Below, one piece after another: positions 1 to 13,641 of a DNA stretch of 64,000 nucleotides. Source of the stretch: Burhinus oedicnemus (Eukaryota; Chordata; Aves; Charadriiformes; Burhinidae); the NCBI GenBank assembly GCA_008921705.1, contig VFFE01006978.1, positions 1,340,180-1,404,179 of the forward strand, given 5' to 3'. The stretch's first letter is position 1, and each line of letters opens with the position of its first letter. A program made the translations under genes and the position numbers. Below the pieces are notes generated by a model that was not told the origin of the DNA, ran no database searches, and was given only the letters and a program-made list of their open reading frames with translations.

Positions 1-3000
1 TTTGCGTTCCTGTAGGTCAGCACATGGAAAAATGATGTGCTGTGGACGATATAAACAGTGTTGTCTTCTGTGAATTATTTTATGGGTTACAAAGTGATGG
101 GTCAGCACAGGTTGGGCCGCTGTGTCTTAGAACAAGGATGTGCTATAAAAATACACAATGCATTTTGAGCATCAAGTTTGAAATTATGAGTGCTGTAAAT
201 ACAGATAAATCTTTTCTGCCCTTGACGGTCATATTAATACGAGATTTTTTTCCTGGGTTACAGTTGTGTCTCCCACTCTTTTTGATCTGCTTCTCATCTT
301 TAGAATACGTTTAGGATACACATGTGGCTAGACATGTGGCACGCTGGGCACAGTACTTGAGGTGCAAGCATCATCACAGCAGAGGCACATGGCTCCCAGG
401 TGCCTGGGAGGAGGTATTGCAGCACGTTCATTGGGAAGGGAGGCACTGGGAGTCTCCAGTCAAGGACAGCGGTCCGTCTCCCATACTTGACAACGGTGGG
501 AGATAACCCTGGCCAGCATGAGCTTTAAGAAGGATGTTTGAAGACTGCTTGCCCTTGGGTGGTTTTTGTCTGCATTCCAGCTGCAGCCACGAACAAGGCG
601 AATCAGAGTCTCATTTATAGCCAAGGCTTCTTTTTAGCAACTTGTTAGGAAAATTAGTCAGAGCTTAAGGTCAACACGGGAGAAAAGTTTTTCATTACAG
701 ACGGGAAAGCTGATTTAAGCTAAAAGCATGTATTTATCGGGAAGGCATCCTCAAACTAGAATATGTTGCCAGATCAGAACAGTAACATTTGGTACGTGCT
801 TTCTACACCAATAAGTGGCTACAGTTGGAACTAGCCAATGCATGAGCATTTAAATACAATCTGGTGACACACATGAGATATTCAGACAAGAAAGTGAGGA
901 AAATATCCCCAGAAATAATGGTAGGAAGAGTCCCATGTCTACCTCTATTCCACCCATTTCTCCTCCAAAGATACCACTTGCATGTGGTGATGACACATAT
1001 TAATACATTTCAACTATTGTACCAGAATAAATATAATTTTAACTACAATTTGGAAATACAGAAGTTTTCCCTTTTTTTTCCTTCTTATTTGAGTGTTTAC
1101 CTAGAACATCCTTGATGTTCTTACCTAGGACTTTAAACTTCAGAGTAGAGGTCAGTTAAGTCTTTGCTTTTTTTATGTGGGATATTCACCAACTTTAATA
1201 ACTGTTTTGAATCAATTCGTTTTCACTTACTTAATACCTTACCTGACATTGTTTATACTTAGCCAACAGTTTCATGTGGAAAAGGCTTTAAAAAACCCCC
1301 GTAGTGATAGAAAAGACGAGACCTTTATATGGCTGTACTCCGAAGACAGTAGAAATAGACAGGAGACTATGCTGTGGCTCAGACACATGTGAAACAAGAA
1401 GCAGAGGAGACAGAATTCAGATCCAGTCATCAGCTCAAATCCATGTGGTGATGAAAGCCACCCAGTTCCCTCACAGTCAAAATTACCAACTAGACAAGTC
1501 TTTTTAGAACAGTTTTAAATAAAGTGAGAATAAAATAAGGCTAGATAAGAAAGAAACGCTTTGAGGGCCTTTGGGAATCTGTTACATGTGCTTTACTTGT
1601 GCCCTTGGGTAAATCAGTTGTGGGAAAAGATAAAGAGATTAAATACAGTCTTTGAAACGACATTCCTAATGACTCACCATTTCAGAGAGCTTAGGAATTT
1701 AAGCTGCAATTGAAAAGAAGCATAAAATGAAAAAAAATGCTAACATTATCTTGGATAATGTGTTTCAGATAATGAGTTGATATTCTTTCAATGTTGAACA
1801 GATGTCCTAGAAGAGGCAATTATTTTAATTCAAATTTCCTTTTACTCAAGCCAGTTTGCAAAAATACAGGTACTCTATCACGCAAGTGTAAGGATGAATA
1901 TAATTAGAACCAAGACACTGATACCTGCAAATCAGAAAAGCTGATTTCCTATTTCTATTCCATGGAAACAGCCAGTATCTCAAATTGTAGTAGCATTCCA
2001 CTTTGGAACAAAAAGCCCAAATTTTCCACAAAATTAGATCCAAAAGGATTTGGTTCGGACTTCCTGAAGTATTTCACTCTGTCCTAATGCAATTCAGTTT
2101 ATATCATTACTGTCAAATTAACAGAAGGAGGCAAGAAACTCAAACTCATCATGACAACCCTCTCTGAAATCACTGTGCTCTTTATATGCATTTCTAAAGT
2201 GTTTTGCTTGCCGGGTATCAACTGCATACTTTTCAGTTTGCTAGCCTGCCAAATACGCTCTATTAATTGCTAATAAATTGTTAAATGCTTGGCAAATCAT
2301 TCAGACAAACCAATGGGCCTTTTGAAGTTTAGTCCTAATAATTTGACACTTAAGCAAGGAAAAAGGGAAGTATAAAAAAATTACAATTAAAAAATTACAA
2401 ATTATGTTTTTAGCCATGATTCCCTCTGCTTCTCTCGGTCTATAATAGATAAACACATGAAATCATTGGAAATACAACTGTTCTTCTCAAGCCTGCATTT
2501 AAAGAGTTAACTGTTTAAGGAGGAGGGGGTGTCAAAAAGCCCTTCTTATTCCTGAGCCTCTGAGTCTTGCCACAGAGTATTTTCTTAGTGACTCCTGAAA
2601 GGTATTATGCATTCCTGAGAAAGGAATTGCATATATGTCTCATCTGCTCCATCTTCTGCCTTAGTTACTGGAGAGCATTGAGCTGGGGGAGTCTTGGGTT
2701 AGTGGTGCTTACTGGTAAGCACCTCCACAACTGCACTCATCAAGACTTCGTTAAGGCTCTTCTCCATGCTAAGAATAAGCAAAGAAGGCTTTTGTGAAAA
2801 TTTTGTCAAGACGTTAGATGACCAAACAGTTCTAACATAGCATTATGGAAACTAAGATTTCATAAGTCATTAAATGTGATCAATACTTTTTAAAAAAGAC
2901 AGGTATGTGCTGTGGAGACTGGTGGTCTCCAGGCTGTGCCAGCTATTTGAAGTTACCGCATATATGATCTCCTCACAGAAAGCGGTTCATTTATAATGGA

Positions 3001-4639
3001 TCTCATGGGCTTTCTCAGAAGAAAACTTCTGCAGAATCTGTTTGTCCAAGGACTGAAATGGGAAGGACATGAGAATATGAACACTAAGACTGAAGGTATT
3101 TATTACCAAAAGACTACAAATTATTATTCCACATGAGTATGTAAACTTGACATGACCTACTCTATGGGCACTTACCCATGTCCCCATAACCCGTGGTAGC
3201 TCTTTTTACACCAGGCAAAGACACCCACAAGCTGTAGTAAGCACTGAGTCATTCACCTAGAGGGAACTGCCTTCAATGTGCAGTAACAAGACTCACAGGA
3301 GTGTCCTAAAACCAATCACTTCTTTCTGCCACTCTAATTTGCTACCTAGAGGTAGCACCCTGCTTTAATCTGCTCAACTCTCCCAAGTCCTGGATGTACG
3401 TACCTTTTCAGGAACAAACCTGATGCTTGCCTGCCAAGGGCCATCATCTGCGTTCCTTGTGGTAAAATATTTTCCTCAGCAATTTCTCATCTCTCTCACA
3501 ATTCTGGATTCAGACTTTTGGTTCAGGCTAATTTGAAATGTTTTCAAAAGGAGATCTTGTTTCAAAGGCCAAGAGACTCAAGATGCTCTGAAAAGCAACG
3601 GAGTTCAGCAATTAGAAAACAAGGCACTCTAATTCACATCACATTGCAAAAAGCTTGGCTGTAGGTTGGGGCACTGGCAGAGGACAACCCATGTGGAGGG
3701 AGTTTTGTGTGACAAGATTCTGTTTCCCCAGAGTTTGAGAAGCATGTTAACATAACGATGGCCAAGACCCTTTCGGCAGATCCTCGTCTATTCTATAGCC
3801 ACTTTTAAAACTAACCCATCTGAATTAACCCCCTACTTTGGTGGCTTTCCTTGAGCCATCATACAACTGGTGACTGTTGAATCAAATATTTCAAATTTAC
3901 CTACTGTATTTTACATCTTAGTTGCCTCTTTTTCTGTATTTTTTACCACATAAACAGAGGGAACTGTATCTTTTTTTTATATGTTTATGCTATATACTAA
4001 CCAAGAATAAATCCTGCAAGTGAAAAAATATCAGGAACAGAGCACAGAAGAATAAAATAATGTGACCATGTCTGTAGCTGCTGTCCCTGCAGACCTCATG
4101 GACAATATCTGCTGCTCTGCACATCTCTCATTCTTTTGAAAGGTAAAAAGAAGCTACAACATAAAAGACCTGACGTTCCTTGGCCATGGCTGATGCCAAA
4201 GGGGAGAATTTTCCAGGGAGGATTTCTGAACTGCCCACTCACTAGCCTATTCAATTTTTTAAGGCTTTGGGATAACAAAGACTCATTTATTGCTCAGAAG
4301 TGGCCTGCATGTAACTTTATGTCACGGAGGTTTGATGAACATTCAACACTTGAAATTCCAGGGTTTTCCTGGCCTACTGACAGCACTTCTGAGCTCTTTC
4401 TCTTCTGCTGCTTATGTGTGTGCATTTACGTATTTCGGTTGTTTTCAGACCTTTCCACTTTCCCATTTTCACTGCTGCAATGCTCTTGAGGGTCATGATC
4501 TCTACCACCAAGCCCACAGTTGTTGCATTGCTAAAGCTCCAACCCCTACAGTCAAATATTTAGATAAATTTCTGGTTTTATTTAAGCAAAGCTTTCAAAA
4601 TAACATGTGAGGCCAAGAAGTTTTCCATATGTCACACCT
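1..4639. other. Intergenic DNA, no gene recognised
   Basis: AT-rich non-coding sequence. All open frames are short (up to about 117 codons), overlap each other on both strands and resemble no family I know. The stretch around 2.09-2.35 kb is AT-rich, lacks CpG and has clustered TAAT-type motifs, so it could be a conserved non-coding element, but a single sequence cannot show this. No RNA gene or clear transposon end was seen. The nearest gene on the left in mammals is RBBP8, but none of its exons is recognisable here. Confidence 0.6.
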
Positions 4640-5860
4640 AGTGTTGTTACAGGACAAAAGGCTCACCCCCGCCCCCACACAGAGGAGAGTGGAGGTATGA
4701 CAGCAGGTAGGGAGACCCCAATAACCTCACTGGGGACGCAAGTCCCTTCCTGCCACTTGCAGAGTTGTCCCAGTGGACCCTCAGCCCCATGGGCCAGGGG
4801 TGACATGCATCAGGGTGAGACAATGGGAGAGGCTCTCCCAAGCACCTCACAGACCGACGGGGGGTGGCACAGGATGGGACGCAGGGGAACAGCGTCTTGG
4901 GATTGCACAAACTTATGGGATGTTATGGGGAGGATCCAAAAGCGGCGAAAGGGAGGGATCATGGTGGTTTGGCGAATAGCGAGTGTGGGAAAATTAGGGG
5001 ACAGAAGAGGCCAGTGCACATCAACAGCAGCTCATCAGTATGGTTGCCTGGCCATGCCCTGCATCTCATTGCTGCTGTCTGTCCTGGCTGCTCACTAAAC
5101 TCCACTTCTGTTTATTTCCCTGGATAGGGGGGTCCCTGCTCTTGCTGGCAGGCAAGTGGGATAGGTGGCATGGGAGCCAGTTATCAAAGCAGAGATAAGC
5201 CTGGACCAGATGCCTGTGTGTCCCTGCCTGTCAGACAGCTGGAGAAGCTGGCTACTGGCAGGGCCAGGGGGGCCACACCAATCGGGGGGGGATGGACTGT
5301 GGGGTCTGGGGTCCACTGTAAGACCTATGTGTGCCTGTGTCCATGGAAAGGGAGATGCGACCAGCAAGGGACAGCCACCAGGTAGGCTGGGTGTCCACGA
5401 GCAGTTACTGGAGGGGTCCATAACCATTGTGTGTGTGTGTATGTGTGTGTACACATGCAAGGGTGTGTGTGTGTGTGTACATGCAAGGGGGTCTGTGTGC
5501 CTGCAACTGCAGTGGGGCTGGGGACCTCGAGGGCTCGTGTGGGCCCCTGGTGCCAGCAGCTACTGGATAGACTGGGTGTATGAGGACAGCAGCTGTCCAC
5601 ATGGTGCGTATGTACGTATTTCCCACTGATGGACCTTCAACCTGATCAGACACAGAGAGGGACAGGACTGAAGCTGTTTGTGCTGCTTGTGCAAGTGCTG
5701 CGTTTTCAGGGCTGTGCTGTGTGTTCACATGCATACAGGTTTTGTGTGTGTGCCTACTGGGAATTCGTGCTCAGCCTGGCTATAGGCTATCCTCGCCTGT
5801 TGGGCTGCTGGATCCAGCAACCCCCAACAAATAAAGCTTCATGAACGTCAAAACAGAGTC
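4640..5860 (+). repeat. GC/GT-rich segment, possibly LTR-derived
   Basis: This block differs from its surroundings: it is G-rich, has many short G-runs, contains two linked GT tracts and ends with an AATAAA at 5830-5835 followed by an A-rich stretch. The ending resembles the polyadenylation part of an avian LTR. I could not find matching terminal repeats, a primer-binding site or a reverse-transcriptase frame, so it could equally be a degraded non-LTR repeat or unique sequence. Overlapping open frames of 120-160 codons occur on both strands; this is expected from the base composition and they look non-coding. Confidence 0.28.
5429..5500. repeat. (GT)n microsatellite, compound
   Basis: Two GT tracts are separated by a short ACACATGCAAGGG-type spacer that is nearly repeated after the second tract, so the locus looks like a duplicated unit of GT run plus spacer. 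It lies inside the GT-rich 4.64-5.86 kb block. Confidence 0.85.
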
Positions 5861-7590
5861 CCCATGTCTGGGACTGTGCTCTGCTGAAAGCAATGGGGAT
5901 AAATAAGTGATCTAAAGTCTGATATTAAATGACTTTTAGACTATCAGGCTTTCTAAATGAAGGATTTCCCGTAAACAGGGAAGGCTTACAGACACACAGG
6001 GTCTGCCCGCTCTCTGCTGGTGGCTGCTTGGACATCTGCACAGGGGCAAGTTCTGACTGCTGTGCTGGCACCTCTAACTCTGCGCCTACGCAAAAATAAG
6101 AGAAAGAAACTACGGAGGGAGAAACTTTGAGCTGCAACTAGTGCAAAGGCTGCAGCTTCTCCCATCAGATTTCACTAGCGCAGGGCCATGCCTCCAGGGT
6201 GGCCGTGCCTGTGGGTTTCACTCTCTAATGCTGCGACGGATTACATAGCTTCAAGCATAAGATCATCAGCTATGTGACCTGGGGCTGCAGGTCCCTCCCA
6301 CTATCCAGTTACTAGGAATTTTCCAGTAAACGAGACCCCATAAGGAGGTGTCAGTGATAAAAGCCAACCTGAGAAGAACCCTCTCAGCATCAGCGCTGAG
6401 CACACTAATAAATCATTTAGCTCAGCACCTTCTAAATAACAGCCCCAAAGCAGCAATATTTACATAAGTTTCTCCAGCTCGTGCACAGATGGTCTCCTAC
6501 CGCTTATGCTGTGAGAGAGCTCTCGGCGTGAGCAAGAAGTGCCCTGAACTGGGGAATGGCTCAGGTTATTCACGGGGGCAGTTTGCGTGCTTAGCTTTGG
6601 GTACTAAACAGTGCAAAATACAGCCGAGAGTATTTCCTATGAGTCTGGGAATTCTGACCTGTTTCTAAACAAGCATCTATTTACTCTGAGCATCAAAACC
6701 ATAAACAAGCACAGGAAAAACCTTCTTGCGAAAGCAGAGTGATGGAAAGCTTTCAAACCCTTTAAAATTCCTGAGATCCTTTAAAATTCCCTTTCAAATT
6801 CCTGAGACGTGGTATCAAGCGGAAGCGTTGCCTCAGCACACGCCAGGATGACTGGCTGGGTTGGCTGCGACGCTGCTCGGAACAACTGATCCACTGTCCG
6901 ACTGAGCGGAGACGGCAAGCTTCACAGGTGATGTCCATGTCCTCCCACCAGGAAAACCAAAGACACAGTGGAAGCAGGTCAGCCTTATTCACTTGTCTGC
7001 CTGTTGGTCCCAAGTGAGCCAGTTTCACTTTGCAAGCGTTGCTAAGTGTGAGTAGCTGGCCCACACTCTCCCGTTCCCCTGCGAAGTAGCATTTTTAAGT
7101 AACCTTTTTTAAGCCATGCGTTGTATGAGGCAGTCCTGTCACACAAGATGCACACACACTTGGGGCTCTGACGCAGCCCTGTGCTGAAGGCTTTGGTTGC
7201 AGCCCTAGGTTGAAAAAAAGGGTAAGAAAAAGAAAAAAATCCTTCCTGATTCCTAATGTAGAGGGCTGCTTTGGAGGCATCCTTGGGGAAAAGCTTGGGT
7301 TTACCTGGTGGTGTTTGCAAGCCAGGCAGCCAAGATCATTCAGCCTCCTGTTTTACTCTGTATCATCATCTCCTGCTTGCTTCTGTCCAAGTTGTGCTCC
7401 TGCAGGTGCTTAGATAGGCAGATAGCTCACTCCGAGTCCTCCCTGAGGGACGGGGACAGGTATCTGTCCCCACCTACATCACACTATACTGACGTCCACC
7501 ACCCACGTGCATGTTGATGAACGTCCTCTGCCTCACAGAGCTGTACCAGCGGGAGTGTGGAGCACATCTCAACATGACAGTCCCTCAGCA

Positions 7591-7618
7591 GAGACCACTT
7601 TTCAGAGACCACTTTTCA
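7591..7618. repeat. 14-bp perfect tandem duplication
   Basis: The unit GAGACCACTTTTCA occurs twice head to tail with no mismatch. This is a short local duplication of the replication-slippage type. Confidence 0.85.
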
Positions 7619-10267
7619 GCCCCCACTGACATTTTCAGCTCCCAGACGGATGCAAGTTAGGATTTAATTCCACCCAACAGCCTCATGATAAGAAAAAGAT
7701 TAAATCTTGGAGGAACATACTAATTTAAAAGTCATAACACAGGAACAGTGGATAATGCACCAGCTCCATGGGGTACAGTACAGAAGCATTCCCGGCCCAG
7801 AACAATACTGCCAGGTGCCGACACCACTACGTGACTTTCCTTGCAAGTCTTGTGTCCCATTCTGCAGCATGTTGCACAGCTTGGCCTGATCCCCGCTTTT
7901 TCCAAGACACCCATCTCCCTGGCTTGTGCCTCTGTCCCCAGCCTCCTCTCTAAAGCCGGAGCATTTCTACCTTGCACGATCTCTCTTCGCTGGGACTGGG
8001 GAAAGAGAAAAGACTCATGGTCCTTCGTCCCTCCCCTTGCTAAGACTTGCAGCTCCCTCTCCTCAGGTAAGTTCCTTGACACAGCAAAGCCACCATGAAG
8101 GTGGGGTCAGTGAGTCTCAGGAGACAGGGGAGGGCAGGGAGGAAGGTGCTGTGCAGAGGCAGACAGGCATATCTTCCAGGGAGACCAATACAGGAGAAAG
8201 TGCAGGGTACTCCTGGTACCCCTTCTGTGCTGCAGCCTCCTCCATCGGGTAAAGTCGCAGTGCCCAGCAGGATTAGATCAGTGGGGAGTTAACAAAGCAA
8301 GCATCCCTGTCGCAATTAGGGGCCCTAAAGAAGAGAGGACACATGGAGGAGCAGCCATTTTTGGTAGTGATACAAAAAAATGGACCACTTTGGTACTGGT
8401 GAGTGGGCTCAGAGTAGCACGTAATAAGGGTGGCTTAACCCTCCGTCTAAAGGAGGCTGAGCTGGGATTTGAAATTCAGCTCTCTAGGAGAAGGAAGACT
8501 GACCCCACATCTCAACAGCTCCATGCTGCGTAGCAAAGAAACTCTAAAGTGACTGAAACAGCTGGGTGAAGGCAGCTGTGCAGTGTCATCTATGCTTGAG
8601 CTGCAAAACCCTCTGACGGTGCATGTCTTAATGAAAGGAGCAAAGATCTCTCTAGCCTCCACCTAATGTTCAGCCTGCTCACTCAGCAGTTAGACATTTC
8701 TGGAGCAGGGATTTCCAAAGCGTGTACCAGGGAAATGAACAGCGAAACATGCCGGTCAAAGTGAACAGTCAATACAGTGACCCAAAGGCAAAATGGTCTG
8801 GCATGGTCGGTTCCACATCAGCGCACCGAGCATTCATGCATGACAGTCCTCCTCAGCGAGGGCCAGATACTGATGAAGCTCCCCTTTCCCCCGTACTGGA
8901 GTTTTAAAACTGAAAGGCAGCTTCAAGGTTTGGTCCATATGTCTAAAAGATAGCCATGGGAAGAGCAGCACATCTACTTGGAGCAGAGGTCCACTAAACC
9001 ACAGCTGTGACTTAGAGAAAGAGTGTAGAAAAAGACACGGGTGAAGTATAGCAAGCTGTTCTTCCCATGGCACAGCATCCCAGCTTCCTGCAGTTTGGAT
9101 ATTTCCTGCACCTAGGGTTATGTCTGGGCACACAGCTTACTCACACCCTCCATGGAGCAGGGATGCTTATTCCCATGTGAAATAAGCAGATATCCCAGTG
9201 GAAACAGTAATTAGCAAAATGTCTCTGTGAGACAGCACCATCCCACATGCCCCGACACCAAGGGTCGGAAGCATCCTGCCACCCTGACAGAGGGTCCCAG
9301 CTCAGAGCCTGCTTGCTCATGGCAGGCAAAATCCAGATTTCAGGTGATACTAAGTCACTCCTAGGTCTTGCTTGAGGTCCCATCTCCCTCAAGCAGATCA
9401 GCTTGCACGGGAACAAGCTGTACACCCAGCAGCAACTTGAAACCAAGAAGAAGGAGCAGGCCAGCAGAAGTTGACAGTGTCCATGATGACTTGTGACCCA
9501 CCTGGAGGTCCCAGGATGATCTCAGGAGGCGCGATGGGGTTCAGCAGTAGAGAAGAGACATGCTTTCTCCCTGCAAACTACACGGTCAGCGCTACACTTG
9601 GGGCACTGCTGCCTTCCCCCAGCTGAGCTAACATTAAAAGCATAGATTGTCTCCATGAAAAATCCTCAGGGAAGGCGATCTTCTGCCATTACGCTGAGGA
9701 GGAGGAGGATGAGGATGCAGTCCCCAGGGAAGCTCTGCTGGCAGCTGAAGTGTGTGCACCAGCCTTTACTGGATGGGTTAGGTCAGTATCCCCTCGGTTC
9801 AGCACGTGCATGGCTTCAGACGCAGGCTTGGATCTACGAAGACTAAGATTTGGGTTTAATCAGGTGTTTAAGAGAATGTAACACAAAGATGGGAGCATAT
9901 CGGTTTGAGGTATGAAAAATACCAACCAAAACCGAAAGCTGCTGTAACCAACCTCTATGTAAGAGAGATTCCAGTTCATCATCACAGTACTTTTTGAAGT
10001 AGGGGGTTATCTGCATGTAAATCATAAGAGTATTTTTTAAAAAGGTAGTAATCCTAGAACAACTTGATTTGCTCTAGTAACACATTCTGGAAGTCAACTT
10101 TCTATTTATTTATAGACAACCAAAATGAAAATATTATGTCTATTTTCATGTGGCAGGCTTCGAAAACAAAAAACAGTCACAGGAAAAGCATTTGTGATGG
10201 AAAGTTACTGTCTGCTCACTGGGACTGCTCAGGCTGTGAGAAGAGAAGGAAAAGGGGAAGGCAGGGC

Positions 10268-10345
10268 TATATATATATATGTATGTATGTGTTTATTGAT
10301 AGATACAGTATGTGTGTTTATTTTTTTTAAATATATATATTTATA
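10268..10345. repeat. TA/TG-rich simple repeat
   Basis: A TATATATATA tract runs into TGTATGTATGTG, and a second ATATATATAT tract follows after an eight-base T run. This is ordinary microsatellite sequence. Confidence 0.8.
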
Positions 10346-13300
10346 CAGAGAAGTAATCATAATCTCAGGAGAAACCAATATGACTATTTTTAGTTAACAT
10401 GAGAAGCAATACTACTGTTTCTTAAGCTAGAAGGGAGCAATGTGTGCTCCACCAATGCGCACGTCCTTGCTGGGAGCTGGATGCCTGGACATTAGCAGTT
10501 TTGGTGAGGGCATGAACGACAGACAAATAATTCCAGGCCCTGGCTCCCACCACCGTAGCTCCTAGCACACGTCCCCGGGACACGGAGGGTGGCTGGGCGT
10601 GCAGAGGTGTGCGCAGGGGCCTGGGCTCTCCCCCAGCTTTCCCATGGGAAGTCTACTGGAGGGCTATGGGCTCTATAGGAGCCTTGTATGCTGTGCCCTG
10701 CGTTTCTGAAAAGCAGTTATAAGGTCAATTATAATACTTTTCTTCTTTCCCTATAACAAAGAGCATCCCTAAGAGAGAGAGCATCTCATTCAAACTCCTT
10801 TGCTCTGCTGCACTCTGCATTTCCCCAGCTTTGGCCGAGCCACCCCTGGACAAACACTGGTCCTGACCCCCTTCCCTCTCTGTCTGCCCCAGAAGCTCAG
10901 CACCTCTGTAAGAAAAGGTGTCAACACCTTGCATCCCAAAAAATCAGCACCTCAAACCATCAGCTGGTGCTTTTATAAATAAAAAGGGAGACCCATCGGA
11001 TAAAATCCATCAGAGACCCAGCGGATGCTCGGTGCCCGCGTGTGCGCACGCACACCATGCCACCCACCCGGGCGGACAAGCAGCGGGCAGTGAGGCAAAC
11101 CTCACGTGCAGTGATGCTGGCCGGCTTGTGGAGAACAAATCCCTCCATCAACTCTTCCAGAAAAAAAGAAGAAAAAAAAACCAAAACGCCTTGAACAAAC
11201 CCGCCCTGGGCCATTTCAGCCAGCGACAAAGCTAACAAGCAAATCAAACAGAGAAATATCCCAGCAGACCTCAACTGGCTGAACAAACAAACGGAGAAAC
11301 TCAGGTTCCAAAGAGCAGGGGAGCTGGGTTATGAAACAAGATTTTTTGATACAAAAGGAAGCTTACAGCTATCTCTGGTGATTAGACACGGAAGAGAAAG
11401 GTCGCTGTGGGTGTCAGACCACAATTCACACACATGGAGGTTATTCAATCAATATTTGTCCTGGAATCACATGTGGCGGAAAAATTTGCAAGTGAATGGT
11501 CAGCAGAATTTAATGCTTATATTCATTCATTTTGTGCTCTTGGATGGACATGTGTTTTTAAGTCTAGCACAACCTAAGCTTCAGAATCCAGCAGGTTTTT
11601 AACCAAAACACAAGAAAATCTTGGAATTAAACGCTGTTTGTATATGCCTTTCAATTACATCCTCAGCAGGACAGGGACCCCTCAGCTATGATTTTAGAAA
11701 GGGATCTGTGGTAGGAGGGAGATTATTTGAGTCTTCAAGTTCTGGACCTAACGGGAAAAATAAATTAGTTAAGGCTCCAGAAAGACAACCTTGTCTACGG
11801 AAACCCCCCTAAAGCAAAAGGGAGGGATTTATTCCTGCCATCACTGTGTTCCCTGGCCACGCTGCTGGGCTGGCATTAGAGGTTTTATTTAGGGTCATGG
11901 CAGGAACAGCGGGAAGATATAATCTTGTGATCAACATACAGCTGTTACCCCCCACCTTTGTTGAGGATACTGTTGCCTTGAATCATCATATTTTTTTAAT
12001 CCCCCAGTGAGTTCGCCCCAACAGATTGTTTGCTTATATTCAGATCATAAGGTTGTGACTCAGTTTCCCCCCTCCTCCCCCAGCAAGAGTTAAAGGAAAT
12101 TTGACCATAGGGGCCCTAACCATGGACTTTAGAATTTGGCTGCAAATAATGATGATTAAAACACAAACAAAACCAGACAAAACCCAGCCCTCTCTCTCTT
12201 AGTGACTTAATGACAGAATACGCGCAAGGCACAGCACAACATCCAGTTCACTTCAGGTTGTGATAAAGCTGATGGGTGGCATTCAGATAACTATCACAGG
12301 GGCAGGACACCTTTAAGTCCTTAAAATAGTGGTTTTGTGTGACTAAAATGAGGTAATGGTGCTCTCTCAGATTGCGTAGAGGGTAAGTTCAGCTGCACAG
12401 GGGAAAGCCTGGGAGAGGAGAGCCCCATTCAACAGCACCGAGATTTATAGAAAGAAGGCATATACAGAGGCAGGGTGGCTGCTTCAAGGCAGAAGCTTTT
12501 GAGGAGAAGTTTATTTTAACAGCCTCGCTGGAAATTCGCTGGAAAAACAGCTCCATTAGCCCTGGTCAGGAAGAGTGAGGGCAGAGATTATGTTCCTCTG
12601 GCAGTCTGTCCTGCTGAAACACCCATGCTCCGGCACAAGACAAAGCATTGCCATGTCCTGCATCAGACGTGCTTTATTCCTTGTGCAGCTAATGCAAAAG
12701 AAAAAAGCCCCTAAGCCGGTCACACTGTGTTAAAGGTCACTTCCATGGACTTCAAACAGCCTGCTGAAATCTTTCGCTATGCATGCAGGGCTGCTCTGCT
12801 TCTAGAGGAGATGCTGGAGGAGGGCAGAGGGACGAGCTGGGAGCACTGCCCAGGTCAGGGACACGTCCACCTCCAGGAGAAAGGCTCTTTGTCCACATGG
12901 TGAGTGGAAAACCAGCAAACCCCATGCCGAGGAGTGCACCATCCTGGTGCATTCCCAGGAAAAAGCAGTCCTGCTTCTCTTGCAAACCATTTCTCTTCCA
13001 CCTGCGCACCTCCTCCCCTCTAAAAACACTCACCCTCAGGGCGATGCTGACCCACGCTGCTGTTCTTTGGGGAGAGGAAACTCCCTATTCAAAGCGGGGC
13101 ACCCTGGACCGAAACGGGGTTTATCCTGGGAATGGTGAAGAACAGGGCTGGCACGTTTCACATGGGGAGTTGCTCTTTCTAGGTTTCACCCACACGAGGC
13201 TACGGCATTTACATTTCGCAACACTTGCAAGGGAATATTCATAGGGGAGAGAGAAATGAAAGATCCTCCCTGAACATGATCTGCCCCTTTCAGAGCTTTG

Positions 13301-13436
13301 GTCCTTGGTCTGTTTGGCATTGAGCATTACAGCGTCCTGTCTCCTCGCGTGCTGTCCTCTGGCTCTGAACTGGGGCAAAACTGCACAGATTTGAGCACAA
13401 TTAAAATGATGTTTCATGGGAGTCACTCTTAATGCT

Positions 13437-13641
13437 TTTTCCCGATGAGGGTGGTGAGACACTGGAACAGGTTGCCCAGAGAAGCTGTGGATGCCCCATC
13501 CCTGGAAGTGTTCAAGGTCAGGTTGGATGGGGCTTTGAGCAACCTGGTCTAGTGGGAGGTGTCCTTGCCCCTGGCAGGGGGGTTGGAACTAGATGATCTT
13601 TAGGGTCCCTTCCAACCTAAACCATTCTATGATTCTATGAA
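13437..13641 (+). mobile_element. CR1 LINE 3' end, 5'-truncated, sense
   Basis: About 205 bp matching the 3' terminal part of avian CR1. It has the GGTGAGACACTGGAACAGG stretch, the GGTTGGATGGGGCTTTGAG stretch and the GATGATCTTTAGGGTCCCTT segment, and ends in the two-copy ATTCTATG-type terminal repeat at about 13624-13640. Severe 5' truncation and lack of an A-tail are normal for CR1. The copy is modestly diverged and non-functional. It is the strongest single indication that the source is a bird or other sauropsid. Confidence 0.93.

Larger units (their letters stand above)
5861..13434. other. Intergenic DNA, no gene recognised
   Basis: Mixed-composition non-coding DNA. No exon with recognisable protein similarity, RNA gene or complete mobile element was found. 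It contains a 14-bp perfect tandem duplication near 7.6 kb and TA/TG simple repeats near 10.27-10.35 kb. The open frames present (up to 153 codons at about 12.8-13.2 kb) overlap open frames on the opposite strand and show no domain. Confidence 0.6.
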
